Below are positions 17,574-27,900 of a DNA stretch of 64,000 bases, one piece after another. A program made the translations under genes and the position numbers. The notes below the pieces were generated by a model. That model was given only the letters and a program-made list of their open reading frames with translations. It was not told the origin of the DNA and searched no databases. The DNA is from Erysipelotrichales bacterium. Its GTDB lineage: Bacteria; Bacillota_I; Bacilli_A; RF39; UBA660. The number at the start of each line of letters is the position of its first letter. Position 1 is the stretch's first letter. The stretch lies in contig JAFLUY010000007.1 in the NCBI GenBank assembly GCA_022508565.1, positions 49,032 through 113,031 on the forward strand, given 5' to 3'.

Positions 17574-18485
17574 ATGGCATCATTTACGACAAGAATAAAA
17601 GATGAAGTTACAAAACTAGAAACTGAAAGATGTGAATCTTTAGCTGAAGTATGTTCATATATTTATTTTAATGGCAATATATCAAATGATACCATTACAT
17701 TATTTATTGAAAATAATTCAGTTGCAAGAAGAATGTTTAATTTAATAAAAAGACTTTATGGGGTTAATATTAAACTAACTACAAGAACTCAAAAAAGATT
17801 TAATGTTAAAACAATTTATATTTTAGAAATAAAAGAAAAACTTGATGATATCAAATATGATATAGATGATGCACTTAAAAATATTGGTGAATATTCAGAT
17901 GAAGAGAAGGCATCATTTTTAAAAGGAGTTTTCTTATGCTCAGGCTCAATTAATGATCCTTCAAAAAGTAAATACCATTTAGAGATTTTAGTTCCAGAAG
18001 AAAAAGATGCAATCTTGATTGAAAATCTTCTTAAAGATTTAAGATTTTCAAGTAAATCATTAAAAAGAGATAAAGGTTATATGGTTTATTTAAAACAAGC
18101 CGAAGAGATAAGTGATTTTATAAAGTTACTTGGCGCTATTAATGCATTATTCTATTTTGAAGATTTTAGAATCTATAGGGATCACAAAAATATGGTTAAT
18201 AGATTAAATAACTGTGAACAAGCAAATGAACAAAAATCTTTAAAAACTTGTAATGAACAACTTGAGAATATTAAGTATTTAGAAGACAATGATCTACTTA
18301 CATTGCTTGATGAAAAAATAAGAATAGTTATAGATTATCGAAAAAAATATCCAAAAACTACACTAAGTGAACTTGCTGAAATTATATCTATGGAAACTGA
18401 AATGAATATAACTAAGTCAGGTATTAATCATCATTTTCGTAAAATAAAAGAATTAGTTAATAAACATAAAAATAGCAAAAAATAA
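17574..18485 (+). CDS. whiA: Sporulation/cell division regulator WhiA
   Basis: 303 residues. ATG 17574 (MASFTTRIKDE) follows GGAAGTG (17561-17567); an in-frame GTG 9 bases upstream is part of that site and rejected. The N-terminal part is the LAGLIDADG-like WhiA domain (SFLKGVFLCSGSINDP), which has lost nuclease activity across the family. The C-terminal part is a helix-turn-helix (LSELAEI through ITKSGINHHFRKI). In Firmicutes WhiA affects chromosome segregation and division. The usual neighbours rapZ and ybhK-type genes are absent here. Confidence 0.95.
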   Translation: MASFTTRIKDEVTKLETERCESLAEVCSYIYFNGNISNDTITLFIENNSVARRMFNLIKRLYGVNIKLTTRTQKRFNVKTIYILEIKEKLDDIKYDIDDALKNIGEYSDEEKASFLKGVFLCSGSINDPSKSKYHLEILVPEEKDAILIENLLKDLRFSSKSLKRDKGYMVYLKQAEEISDFIKLLGAINALFYFEDFRIYRDHKNMVNRLNNCEQANEQKSLKTCNEQLENIKYLEDNDLLTLLDEKIRIVIDYRKKYPKTTLSELAEIISMETEMNITKSGINHHFRKIKELVNKHKNSKK

Positions 18486-18514
18486 AAAGATGGATTTATA
18501 TTCATCTTTTTTTT
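18484..18514 (+). terminator. Rho-independent terminator after whiA
   Basis: A 9-pair stem AAAAAGATG/CATCTTTTT (18484-18492, 18503-18511) with a 10-base loop and further T's. Confidence 0.85.
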
Positions 18515-18544
18515 ATCTAATTTTTGCTAGTTTTGTCGAAGGTG

Positions 18545-18573
18545 TTGAAATACATATTAAAAGTGATTATTAT
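18545..18573 (+). promoter_or_regulatory. Promoter of the 24-aa hydrophobic peptide
   Basis: TTGAAA (18545-18550), exact 17-base spacer, TATTAT (18568-18573). Transcription would start near 18580, giving an untranslated leader of about 80 bases. Confidence 0.65.
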
Positions 18574-18662
18574 ATTCGCTCGAGAAGTGCAAAGATGCTA
18601 TCACTTTCTACCTATAAGCAAAAATTATTCATGGGGTTTTAGAAGTAAAGGAAGTAATTTTT

Positions 18663-18737
18663 ATGAGTAAGAACGAAATGTCTTTAATGATATTTTTACT
18701 ATTATTTATAATAATTTTTATCTTGTTTTATAAGTGA
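18663..18737 (+). CDS. 24-aa hydrophobic peptide, candidate type I toxin
   Basis: MSK start, then an almost unbroken run of Ile, Leu and Phe to a final Tyr-Lys. Ribosome site AAAGGAAG (18647-18654) is 8 bases from the ATG, and a good promoter lies upstream. A convergent minus-strand promoter with a hairpin terminator can make an RNA antisense to the 3' untranslated region. The 5' leader contains AAGATGC (18592-18598 region), complementary to GCATCTT in that hairpin. This geometry is that of TxpA/RatA-like type I toxin-antitoxin loci. Toxicity is inferred; it could be an ordinary small membrane peptide. Confidence 0.55.
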   Translation: MSKNEMSLMIFLLLFIIIFILFYK

Positions 18738-18750
18738 TTATAAAATAAAT

Positions 18751-18783
18751 AAAAAAGCATCTTTATTCATTTGAATAAGATGC
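18751..18783 (-). terminator. Terminator of clpP and of the candidate antisense RNA
   Basis: Arms GCATCTTTATTCA and TGAATAAGATGC pair with a single bulged base. On the minus strand TTTTTT follows; on the plus strand there is no T-run. Confidence 0.8.
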
Positions 18784-18829
18784 CGAATCTTTACGCGAAA
18801 GCATTAGCTTGTAATGTAACACTTCTCAC
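18751..18829 (-). ncRNA. Candidate antisense RNA antitoxin
   Basis: On the minus strand TTGAAT (18860-18865, overlapping the clpP stop), 18-base spacer and an extended -10 TGATATAAT (18836-18844) would start an RNA near 18829. It would end at the hairpin 18757-18783, which is followed by six T on this strand. Its 3' part would overlap the 3' untranslated region of the 18663 peptide mRNA. The same hairpin can also terminate clpP, so the RNA is a prediction. Confidence 0.45.
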
Positions 18830-18861
18830 AATTAAATTATATCATGATAGTAAAATATTAT

Positions 18862-19434
18862 TCAACAATTAATTATTTCATCAACAATACCGTAAGCAAC
18901 AGCTTCTTTAGAAGATAAATAATGATCTCTATTAGTATCGTTATTTATCTTTTTTAATGTTTGATTAGTATTTTTTGCGAGTATTTTATTTAGTTTTTCT
19001 CTTAAATATAGAATATGATCTGCTTGAATTTTTATTTCAGTAGCTTGGCCAGATGAACCTCCTAACACTTCATGTATCATAACTTCTGTATTTGGTAGTA
19101 CATATCTTTTTTTCTTGGTTCCACTTGAAAGTAAGAATGCGCCCATACTTGCACATGAACCAATACCAATTGTTTTAATATCTGATTTGATTAGATTCAT
19201 TGTATCATAAATAGCTAAACCTGACGTTACTGAACCGCCTGGGGAATTAATATACATTGAGATGTCTTCATGATTTAGAGAATCTAAATATAAAAGTTCT
19301 GAAATAATAACTGATGCTAAATCATCATTTATTTCACCACTTATAAACACGATTCGATCTTTTAATAAGCGAGAGTAAATATCATAAGCTCTTTCACCAT
19401 CATGACTTTTTTCAATTATAGTTGGACAAAACAT
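18862..19434 (-). CDS. clpP: ATP-dependent Clp protease proteolytic subunit
   Basis: 190 residues forming the self-compartmentalised serine protease that works with ClpX/ClpC. The catalytic triad is Ser96 (GSCASMGAF), His121 (VMIHEVLGG) and Asp170 (DTNRD). Length is normal. AGGTGAT precedes the ATG. No CtsR-type heptad operator was recognised upstream. It is divergent from the uridine kinase-like gene. Confidence 0.97.
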   Translation of the reverse strand: MFCPTIIEKSHDGERAYDIYSRLLKDRIVFISGEINDDLASVIISELLYLDSLNHEDISMYINSPGGSVTSGLAIYDTMNLIKSDIKTIGIGSCASMGAFLLSSGTKKKRYVLPNTEVMIHEVLGGSSGQATEIKIQADHILYLREKLNKILAKNTNQTLKKINNDTNRDHYLSSKEAVAYGIVDEIINC

Positions 19435-19515
19435 TTTATCACCTGTTTATAGTATATAAAAAACAACCTTTTTAATACCTGAATACATTGTCATATATTG
19501 CCTTATTATTTACAC

Positions 19516-19536
19516 ATTAACAATGTTTTTGTTAAT
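19516..19536. repeat. Inverted repeat in the clpP / uridine kinase intergenic region
   Basis: ATTAACA (19516-19522) and TGTTAAT (19530-19536) are separated by 7 bases, just upstream of two TATAAT boxes (19547-19552, 19555-19560) for the plus-strand gene. A small operator is possible; arms of 7 A/T-rich bases can also arise by chance. Confidence 0.3.
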
Positions 19537-19578
19537 AAAGTTAAGATATAATGATATAATTTATTTAAGGTGATACTA

Positions 19579-21021
19579 ATGAATTTAAAGATATATGGGG
19601 CTGGATTAAAATTTATGCTTTGTAATGCCGTAAAACGCTTATATAATGGAGAAGTAATATTTCATCATTCATTAGATCATGGAATTCATGCCTCTATTAT
19701 AAGCGAAAGAGTAATAGATGAAGCTGAATTAAAAAGATTAAAAAGTTATATGGATATGATGGTTTCTCAAGATATACCTTTTAATAAAAAAGTTGTAAAA
19801 AAAGAAGAAGCTTATGATTTCTTCTTAAATAAAGGAAATTTTGAAAAAGCAGAAAATGTTTTGAATATAAGTAATTTAACAGTTTCTTTATTTGAATTTG
19901 AAGGTCAATATAATTATTTTTATTCTCATGATATGCCAAAAAGTTCAAAAGAAATTCCACTTTTTGATTTATATTATGTAAGTGAAAATGAATTAGTTTT
20001 ATTATACCCGGTTGATGGTAAAATTAACTTTACTTTTAGACATAACATATTTAATGCATTCAGAAGCTACGATGAATGGTTAAATAAAATGGGATTAAAC
20101 TATGTATGTGATGTTAATAAAACAGTTGCTGAAGGCAGTATTAGAGATTTAATCATGAAAAATGATATTATGGTTGATAATTCAGTTTATAAAATTGCAG
20201 AAGATGTAGCAAAATCAAATAAAAGAATTGTTTTAATGGCTGGTCCTTCTTCAAGTGGTAAAACTACAACTAGCAAAAAGTTAAGCTTGTATTTATCTAG
20301 TTTAGGATTACATGCCCATGCAATTAGCTTAGATGACTTCTTTGTTAATCGTGATCAAACTCCTTTAGATGAAGAGGGAAATCGAGATTATGAGTGTTTA
20401 GAAAGCATTGATGTTACTTTATTTAATCAATGTTTAAGAGATTTACTTGATGGTAAGGAAGTAAGTTTACCAACATTTAACTTTATAATTGGTGAAAAAG
20501 AATACAAGCACGAACCATTAAAAATTGGTGAGTATGATATATTAGTTATTGAAGGGTTGCATGCTTTAAATCCAAACTTAATGACTCTTGATGATACATC
20601 AATGGTCTATAAAGTTTATATTAGTCCATTAACACCACTTAATGTTGATAGACATAATTACGTATCAACTACTGATAATAGATTGCTAAGAAGAATAGTA
20701 AGGGATTATAAAACAAGAGGTAGATCGGCTGAAGCAAGTTTGGCGACGTGGCCAAGTGTTAGAAAGGGAGAAGAAAAATATATCTTCCCATATACTGATA
20801 CAGCAGATGCAATCGTTAATACAGTTTATGTTTATGAACTTGGTGTTTTAAAAGTATATGTTGAACCTCTTTTGTGTAATATAAAAATGGATTCAGAATT
20901 TTATGATGAAGCTAGAAGATTACTTGATAATCTAAAAGCAGTTTATGCAATTCCTAGTGAATATGTAGATGAAGATAATTTATTAAGAGAATTTATTGGT
21001 GGATCTTGTTTTGAGGAGTGA
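19579..21021 (+). CDS. Uridine kinase-like protein with ThrRS-like N-terminal domain
   Basis: 480 residues. ATG 19579 is preferred because the in-frame upstream GTG lies in the ribosome site AAGGTGAT. The N-terminal ~180 residues carry HHSLDHGIHASI, resembling the accessory domain of threonyl-tRNA synthetase that precedes this kinase type. The P-loop is GPSSSGKTT (222-230), followed by SLDDFF and IVIEGLHALNP-type motifs of uridine/phosphoribulokinases. It likely phosphorylates a nucleoside, but the substrate is not proven for this long form. gap starts 4 bases after its stop. Confidence 0.9.
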   Translation: MNLKIYGAGLKFMLCNAVKRLYNGEVIFHHSLDHGIHASIISERVIDEAELKRLKSYMDMMVSQDIPFNKKVVKKEEAYDFFLNKGNFEKAENVLNISNLTVSLFEFEGQYNYFYSHDMPKSSKEIPLFDLYYVSENELVLLYPVDGKINFTFRHNIFNAFRSYDEWLNKMGLNYVCDVNKTVAEGSIRDLIMKNDIMVDNSVYKIAEDVAKSNKRIVLMAGPSSSGKTTTSKKLSLYLSSLGLHAHAISLDDFFVNRDQTPLDEEGNRDYECLESIDVTLFNQCLRDLLDGKEVSLPTFNFIIGEKEYKHEPLKIGEYDILVIEGLHALNPNLMTLDDTSMVYKVYISPLTPLNVDRHNYVSTTDNRLLRRIVRDYKTRGRSAEASLATWPSVRKGEEKYIFPYTDTADAIVNTVYVYELGVLKVYVEPLLCNIKMDSEFYDEARRLLDNLKAVYAIPSEYVDEDNLLREFIGGSCFEE

Positions 21022-21025
21022 TAAA

Positions 21026-22027
21026 ATGAAAAGAATAGCGATAAATGGTTTTGGTAGAATTGGAAGACTTGCATTTAGAGAATTAATAAATGATACAGAA
21101 TGTGAAGTTGTTGCAATTAATGATTTAACAAGCGTAGAGGATTTATATTATTTATTAAAATATGATTCAAACTTCCGTATGTTTGATGCATCTAATATAA
21201 GTTATAATGACGAAGGATTAGTACTAAATGGTAGAACTATTAAAGTTTATAGTGAAAAAGATGCTGCTAACTTACCTTGGGGTATTGAAAACGTTGATGT
21301 AGTGTTAGAGTGTACTGGTCTTTATACAGATAAAGATAAGGCAATGGCCCATATCGATGCAGGAGCAAAACATGTAATAATCTCGGCACCGGCTAAGGGA
21401 GATATGAAAACTATCGTTTATGGAGTAAATGATAATATCTTAGATGGAACTGAAGAAATTATTTCAGCAGCTTCTTGTACAACTAACTGTTTGGCACCAG
21501 TGCTAAATCTATTAGATAAAAACTTTAAAGTTAAAAAAGGCTTTATGACAACTATTCATGCAACTACTAATGATCAAACAACTTTAGATATAGCGCATAA
21601 AAAAGGAGCGTATTCTCGTCGTGGTAGAAGTGCAATGGCTAATATTATTCCCTCATCAACTGGAGCGGCATCAGCTATTGGGTTAGTTTTACCTAACTTA
21701 AATGGTAAATTATCCGGAGGAGCATTTAGAGTTCCAACAATAGATGGATCTGTAATTGATTTAACTGTTGAACTTGAAACACATGTTACTAAAAACCAAA
21801 TAAATGAAATGTTTAAAAATAATCAAAGTGAAGTTATTAAATATACAGAAGATCCAATTGCATCAAGTGATGTTATAGGCAAAACTACTGGTGCTTGGGT
21901 TGATGGGTTACTTACTGAAGTATTAGAAACTGAAGATGGAACACAACTGGTTAAGGTTATTGCTTGGTATGATAATGAACTTGGTTATACTAATCAAATG
22001 ATTAGAACCTTAAAAGTTTTAATATAA
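21026..22027 (+). CDS. gap: Glyceraldehyde-3-phosphate dehydrogenase
   Basis: 333 residues, NAD-dependent glycolytic enzyme. ATG 21026 follows GAGGAGTG (21013-21020). The N-terminal Rossmann motif is INGFGRIGR. Catalytic Cys151 is in SCTTNC and His178 in TTIHATTNDQ. Length is normal. It overlaps the operon of the upstream kinase and ends at a terminator, so the two are probably co-transcribed. Confidence 0.98.
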   Translation: MKRIAINGFGRIGRLAFRELINDTECEVVAINDLTSVEDLYYLLKYDSNFRMFDASNISYNDEGLVLNGRTIKVYSEKDAANLPWGIENVDVVLECTGLYTDKDKAMAHIDAGAKHVIISAPAKGDMKTIVYGVNDNILDGTEEIISAASCTTNCLAPVLNLLDKNFKVKKGFMTTIHATTNDQTTLDIAHKKGAYSRRGRSAMANIIPSSTGAASAIGLVLPNLNGKLSGGAFRVPTIDGSVIDLTVELETHVTKNQINEMFKNNQSEVIKYTEDPIASSDVIGKTTGAWVDGLLTEVLETEDGTQLVKVIAWYDNELGYTNQMIRTLKVLI

Positions 22028-22034
22028 AATGCGT

Positions 22035-22064
22035 AAATCTCACTATTAAGTGGGATTTTTTTTT
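22035..22064 (+). terminator. Rho-independent terminator after gap
   Basis: A 9-pair stem with one T-G pair (22035-22043 and 22050-22058), 6-base loop and nine T. Confidence 0.9.
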
Positions 22065-22096
22065 GGTATAATATTTTTATAATAAGAGGTGTTGGC

Positions 22097-24634
22097 ATGA
22101 AGATACTAAGATATTTATTAACGTTTATGATTTTTATGTTTGTTTTGACATTTGGTGTTAAAGCAGATTCTGCTCATTTTGAACCATTTGTTGAAATGTA
22201 TACAGATATTACTGAAAATCAGATTAGAATGACTCTTGGCTTTAGTGGTGAAGAGATAATGACTATTAAAGGAACAGTGAGTTATGACCCTAGTAAACTA
22301 ACTCTTGCAGATGTTGAAGAGTTAGATAATTTTACTGTTACAACATCACTTGAAGATGATGAAAATGGTTATAGAACTTTTAGTATACTAGCCGACAGTG
22401 ATTATTCATTTAATGAATCTTACTATGCTACTTTAGTCTTTGATGTTAATCCAGGTTTTAAAAATAAAAAGAAATCTGATATTTTCTTTTATGATTTCAC
22501 TGCAGGTGGTCCAGAAAAGATAAAATTTCGTTCATCTGGATTTATCACAACACTAAATCGTATATCAATATCAGAGATGAATTATGTTTTGAATACTATT
22601 GATAAGAATACAAAAACAAAATATTGGTTTACTAATCATTTTTATTTATTTGTAATTGGATTTTTAGTAATAGTTATGATTGTAGTAATTATTTTCTTAA
22701 TTCCATCAAGAAGAAAAAAAGAAAAGAGAGATCAAAATGCTCAAGATAGTACAAAAGCAGAAAATTATGATCCTAATGCATCTAATATAAAAATTGATCC
22801 AGCTGCTATAGAACAGATTGGCAAGGTTGAAAAAGAAATAGATATGAGTCAAGCAATAGTTGTAAATGAAGATATTAAACCTTTTGGTGATATAGTAGGC
22901 AAAAATGATGAAATAGTGGCTACACAAGAACAAGTTCAACCTCAAGAGGCTATTTTAAATGCATTTGAAGCAAGAAGTCCGGAACAATATGAAAATAACC
23001 AAGCAACTGTAGATACTTCTGATATAGCAAATCAAGCGGCTCAAACAGCTCCAACTCAAGAAGAAGTACAACCTAAGATAGAAGAACTAAATGCATTTAA
23101 TCAAACACCAACTATTCAAGATAATAACACTATGGATAATTTGGCCGTTATTAATCCACAAACATTTGATGAAGCTGAGACACCAACCATTAGTGATGTT
23201 ACAATAGAAACACCTGCAGTAGAAAAACGAGCAGTAGTAAATCAACCAAAGACTTTGGCTCAACAACTTGCAGAACCTGCAGAATTTGAACCTCAAGTTC
23301 AAGCATCACAAACTCCACAATCCGCCACACCTAAACTTCAATCAATTGAACCGGCACCACTTGGAGCACCAACACTAAATAATCAAACATCTACAACTTC
23401 TAATAATAATGGTTCAAATACCGTTTCATCAATAATAATATTATTTATGATAGCTTTATCTATCATTACATTAAATGTTGTTTATGCAGATGAATATCAA
23501 ATTGAAGATTTAAGAAGTCATATAGTTAGTGGCAAGGGTTATAATAAGAACCTTGATTATAATGGTGATGGAAAAATAGATGTTTTAGATATTATTGAAA
23601 CAAAGGATTTAACTAATTGTAGTTTTGATAATCTCTTATCAACAGATCCTGGATTTGCTGAAATACACGGGCAAAGTAATAATATCATTAGTAGTGATAG
23701 CAATTATGTATCATCAAAAGGAAATGCATCAAAAAGAACAACTACTAAAAAAAATAGTAGTAACAATGTCGATAGTGGTTCTAATAATAAAACTACAAAG
23801 AAGAGTAGTGGAGGAAGTAGCTTAAACGGAGGAAATACTGCTTCAAATATGAATGGAACAACTACTAAAAAGACGACTACTACTAAAGCATCTAGTTCTA
23901 AAGAAGAAGCTAAATCTTATCAAGTAGATATTACAGCAGTAAATGGTTCTGTTTCTGAAAGTTCATTTACAATGCAAGCAGATAAAACAAAAACTATTAA
24001 TTTAATTAGTGGAGATGGTTATGTTATTGATGCTAATCAATCACGCTGTAACAATGTTTCATATTCATTTAATGGAGTTACTAAATTAGTATTAGCTCAT
24101 CCAACTTACACTGCTACATGTTCATTAATATTTGTTCCAATAGGTAATATAAAAATAACTTTAAAATATTATACTGGTAAAGGTAATTCTACCAAACAAG
24201 CAATTAATTATACTAGTAAGAGTTTAGATAATGGTGGGAACGGAGTTTACAATGAAACTTGGTCAACAGGACTTGCTCTACCAACTGGTTATAAAGTTAG
24301 AGAAAACCCTAGCTGTGGATCATATATGAATGGTGTATTCTCAATAAAGATACCTGCTAAAAGTACATCTTGCACATTATATTTTGATCCTTTATTATAT
24401 AACTTCAATGTTTATGTATCTGAACAATCAACACCTATAAATGATGGAACTGATAAAAATATATATTATGGTGAGAGTAAGAAAATAGAGTTCTACGCTA
24501 ATACAGTATATTCAACCGTTACATGTTCAGATGGTCAAACACCAAAACTTACAAAATTTGTTGGAACACCAAATAGGTACTACTTTACTTATGAACAAAA
24601 GACCACTAACAATGTAGCTTGTAATGTTTCATAA
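22097..24634 (+). CDS. Large membrane surface protein with cohesin-like domain and dockerin-like repeat
   Basis: 845 residues. A signal peptide (about 1-24, ending VKA) is followed by a ~140-residue beta domain that resembles cohesins (GTVSYDPSKLTLADVE, ILADSDYS, ATLVFDVNPG). A helix at about 178-200 and a basic stop follow. The next 230 residues are Gln/Pro/Ala-rich and probably cytoplasmic. A second helix (443-463) leads to an EF-hand-like segment LDYNGDGKIDVLDIIE (about 485-505) as in type I dockerins. A Ser/Thr/Lys linker with TTTKK runs and two or three beta domains with paired Cys close the protein. Expressed from TATAAT (22067-22072). Function unknown; surface assembly or adhesion is plausible. 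Confidence 0.75.
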   Translation: MKILRYLLTFMIFMFVLTFGVKADSAHFEPFVEMYTDITENQIRMTLGFSGEEIMTIKGTVSYDPSKLTLADVEELDNFTVTTSLEDDENGYRTFSILADSDYSFNESYYATLVFDVNPGFKNKKKSDIFFYDFTAGGPEKIKFRSSGFITTLNRISISEMNYVLNTIDKNTKTKYWFTNHFYLFVIGFLVIVMIVVIIFLIPSRRKKEKRDQNAQDSTKAENYDPNASNIKIDPAAIEQIGKVEKEIDMSQAIVVNEDIKPFGDIVGKNDEIVATQEQVQPQEAILNAFEARSPEQYENNQATVDTSDIANQAAQTAPTQEEVQPKIEELNAFNQTPTIQDNNTMDNLAVINPQTFDEAETPTISDVTIETPAVEKRAVVNQPKTLAQQLAEPAEFEPQVQASQTPQSATPKLQSIEPAPLGAPTLNNQTSTTSNNNGSNTVSSIIILFMIALSIITLNVVYADEYQIEDLRSHIVSGKGYNKNLDYNGDGKIDVLDIIETKDLTNCSFDNLLSTDPGFAEIHGQSNNIISSDSNYVSSKGNASKRTTTKKNSSNNVDSGSNNKTTKKSSGGSSLNGGNTASNMNGTTTKKTTTTKASSSKEEAKSYQVDITAVNGSVSESSFTMQADKTKTINLISGDGYVIDANQSRCNNVSYSFNGVTKLVLAHPTYTATCSLIFVPIGNIKITLKYYTGKGNSTKQAINYTSKSLDNGGNGVYNETWSTGLALPTGYKVRENPSCGSYMNGVFSIKIPAKSTSCTLYFDPLLYNFNVYVSEQSTPINDGTDKNIYYGESKKIEFYANTVYSTVTCSDGQTPKLTKFVGTPNRYYFTYEQKTTNNVACNVS

Positions 24635-24640
24635 TTTTAG

Positions 24641-24669
24641 TTGACAAAAATATATATTACTAATATAAT
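24641..24669 (+). promoter_or_regulatory. Consensus promoter of the ileS T-box transcript
   Basis: TTGACA (24641-24646), exact 17-base spacer, TATAAT (24664-24669). Confidence 0.9.
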
Positions 24670-24675
24670 TTAACT

Positions 24676-24893
24676 TGTAAAGCAATTGATGAAGACGTTA
24701 AATACGTGATTCTTTTAGAGAAACTGTGGTTGGTGAAAACAGTTAAGATGATGTATTTAAAGATCACTTCTAATGTGACTTAGGGATAAGCTAAGTACGT
24801 TACTCGCGTTAAGAGAATAAGTGCATGTAACTCATGAAATAAGGTGGTACCACGGAAATATCCGTCCTTATACTCGTGAGTTTTTTATTTTTT
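24676..24893 (+). promoter_or_regulatory. T-box leader, specifier AUC (Ile)
   Basis: Senses uncharged tRNA-Ile and prevents termination before ileS. Seen: GATGA near the base of stem I, the GGTG box (24732-24735 region), the T-box AAGGTGGTACCACGG (24841-24855), and a terminator made from the AACTCATGA region with the TGAGTT arm followed by T's (to ~24892). Aligned with the leuS leader, the specifier triplet is ATC at 24763-24765 followed by A, then CTTC pairing with GAAG of the 5' arm. This matches the downstream synthetase. Confidence 0.95.
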
Positions 24894-24905
24894 TGGAGGG
24901 AACTT

Positions 24906-27900
24906 ATGAAAAATTTTAAAGAATTAGATAAAAGAAGCGTATTTGAGGTTGAATCAAGTATTTTAGCTGAATGGCAAAAACAAGATATCTTAAATAAAAC
25001 AATCGAAAATCGTACTGGTAAAGACAATTGGGTTTTCTTTGATGGACCAGCTACTGCTAATGGTATGCCTGGATTACATCATATGGTAGCTAAATTCTTA
25101 AAAGACACTTTCTGTAAATATCAAACTATGAAGGGAATGCGTGTTTTAAGAAAAGTAGGGTGGGATACTCATGGATTACCAGTTGAAGTTAATGTTGAAA
25201 AAAAACTAGGTTTCAGTGGTAAAGCAGACATTGAAAAATATGGTATCGAAGAATTTAATAAATTATGTAAAGAGACAGTTTGGGATAATGAGACAGCATT
25301 TAGAAAATTAACTAATGAGATGGGTCAATTTATCGATTTAGATAATCGCTATATTACATATGATAATGATTATATTGAAACTGAATGGTATATCTTAAAG
25401 AAATTCTTTGATGAAGGATTATTTTATGAAGGTGTTAAAATCATGCCTTGGTGTCCAAGATGTGGTACAGGACTTGCATCACATGAAGTTGCTCAAGGTT
25501 ATAAAGAAATTGATGCTAATACAGTAATTGTTCCATTCAAAAGAAAAGATATGGATGCTTACTTCTTGGTTTGGACAACTACACCATGGACATTAATTTC
25601 AAATGTAGCACTTTGTGTTAATCCAAATGAAGATTACGTATTAGTTGAATCTAAAGGATATAAATTTATTTTAGCTGATGCTTTAAAAGAATCTGTTTTA
25701 GGGGATGAATTCGAAGTATTAGAAACAATGAAAGGTATTGATCTTGAAAATGTTGAATATGAACAATTAATTCCAAGTGATATTGAAATAACGGGTAAGG
25801 CATTTATAGTTACATGTGACAATTATGTTACTATGTCTGATGGTACAGGTATTGTTCATATTGCACCAGCATTTGGTGAAGATGATGCTAAAGTTGGTAA
25901 AAAATATAAACTTCCATATGTTAATCCTGTTGCAGAAGATGCAACTTACAATGCCGGTTTATGGAAGGACATGAATATTTTTGAAGCAGATCTAAAAGTA
26001 ATTGATTGGCTTAAAGAAAATGATAAATTATTTAAAAAGCAAAAGATTAAACATGATTATCCACATTGTTGGAGATGTGATTCACCATTAGTTTATTATT
26101 CAAGACCAAGTTATTATCTAGAAGTAACTAAATTACAAGAAAAAATAATTGCAGAAAACAATAATGTTAATTGGTATCCAAGTTATGTTGGTGAAAAACG
26201 TTTTGGTAATTGGCTAGAAAATATGAATGACTGGGCAATATCAAGAAATAGATACTGGGGAACACCGCTTCCATTATGGAGATGTAGCTGTGGACATATG
26301 GAAATGCTTGGTTCACGTGAAGAACTTGCAGATCGTGCGGTAGAAAATGTTGATCCTAAAACTATCGATTTACATCGTCCATATGTTGATGATATTCATA
26401 TTGTTTGTCCAAAATGTAGTGAACATATGAATAGAGTTCCAGAAGTAATTGACTGCTGGTTTGATAGTGGTGCAATGCCATTTGCTCAATATCATTATCC
26501 ATTTGAAAATAAAGAATTATGGGAAAGTCAATATCCAGCTGATTTTATAGCTGAAGGGATTGATCAAACTAGAGGTTGGTTCTATTCACTAATTGTTATT
26601 GGTGTATTCCTAACAGGCAAAAGTCCATATAAAAATGTTTTAGTTAATGAACTATTACTAGATAAGTTTGGTAAAAAGATGCATAAGTCTAAGGGTAATG
26701 CAATTGAGCCATTCACATTAATGGAACAATATGGAGCGGATACAATTAGATGGTATTTACCATATGTATCACCAACATGGACTCCACTTAAGTTTGATGA
26801 AGATGGATTAAAAGAAGTATATTCTAAGTTCTTTAATCCATATAAAAATACTTATTCTTTCTTCCAAATGTATGCAAACATTGATGGTATAGATATTGAT
26901 GATTGTAGAATCGAATACGAGAATCGTGAAGAAATAGATAAATGGTTATTAAGTAAATATAATAAATTATTAAAATCAGTAACAGAATCTTATGAAAAAT
27001 ATGATTTAAATGAAGTTGTTAAAAATATAACTACATTTGTTTCTGAAGATTTATCTAACTGGTATATTAGAAGAAATAGAAATAGATTCTGGGCTAGTAG
27101 TTTAGATGATTCTAAAAAAGCAGTTTATATGACGACTTATGAAGTATTAGTTGGATTATCTAAAATGTGTGCTCCAATTATACCATTTACTACAGAAGAA
27201 GTTTATAAAAACTTAACTGGCGAGGAATCAGTACATCTAGCCGACTTCCCTAAATATGATGAATCGTTAATAAATGAAGAAGTTGAAATTAAAATGGATT
27301 TAGTTAGAGATTTAATTTCAACCGGACGTTATGTAAGAGAAGAAACTAAGATTAAGGTTCGTCAGCCAATAAGTGAGTGTTTAATTGATGCTAAATATGA
27401 AAGTATCTTAGGTGATTTAGTAAACTTAATTAATGAAGAACTAAATGTTAAAAAAGTTACATTTGTTGATGATCTATCTAAATATATGAATTTCACAATT
27501 AAACCTAACTTTAAAGTTTGTGGTGCTATGTTTGGACCTAAGATGAAAGATTATCAAAATGCTTTACTTGATTTAAGTGATGAAGAAGTAGATTTAATCT
27601 TAAAAGAGGAAACTGTTACAATTGACTTCGATGGTGCAAGATTAGATATTAAACCTGATATGGTTGATGTAAGAATTGAATCTAAAGAAGGATTTAATGT
27701 TGGTATGGAAAATAATAAATTTATTATTCTAAATACAGAACTTTCTCATGAATTAGTACTTGAAGGTTTAGCTCGTGAATTTGTATCAAAAGTACAAAAC
27801 TTAAGAAAATCTAATGGTTATGAAATAGCTGATCGCATTAAATTATATTATGATGGAGATAAAGATATCTTAGAAGCACTTGAAATGTTTAAGGATTATA

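Noticed and set aside
18751..18783. Shared bidirectional terminator for the 18.6 kb peptide and its antisense RNA
   Set aside because: Only the minus strand has a T-run; how the peptide mRNA ends is not visible.
24876..24905. An N-terminal extension of IleS
   Set aside because: It would be translated from the T-box terminator region; GGAGGG before 24906 fixes the start.
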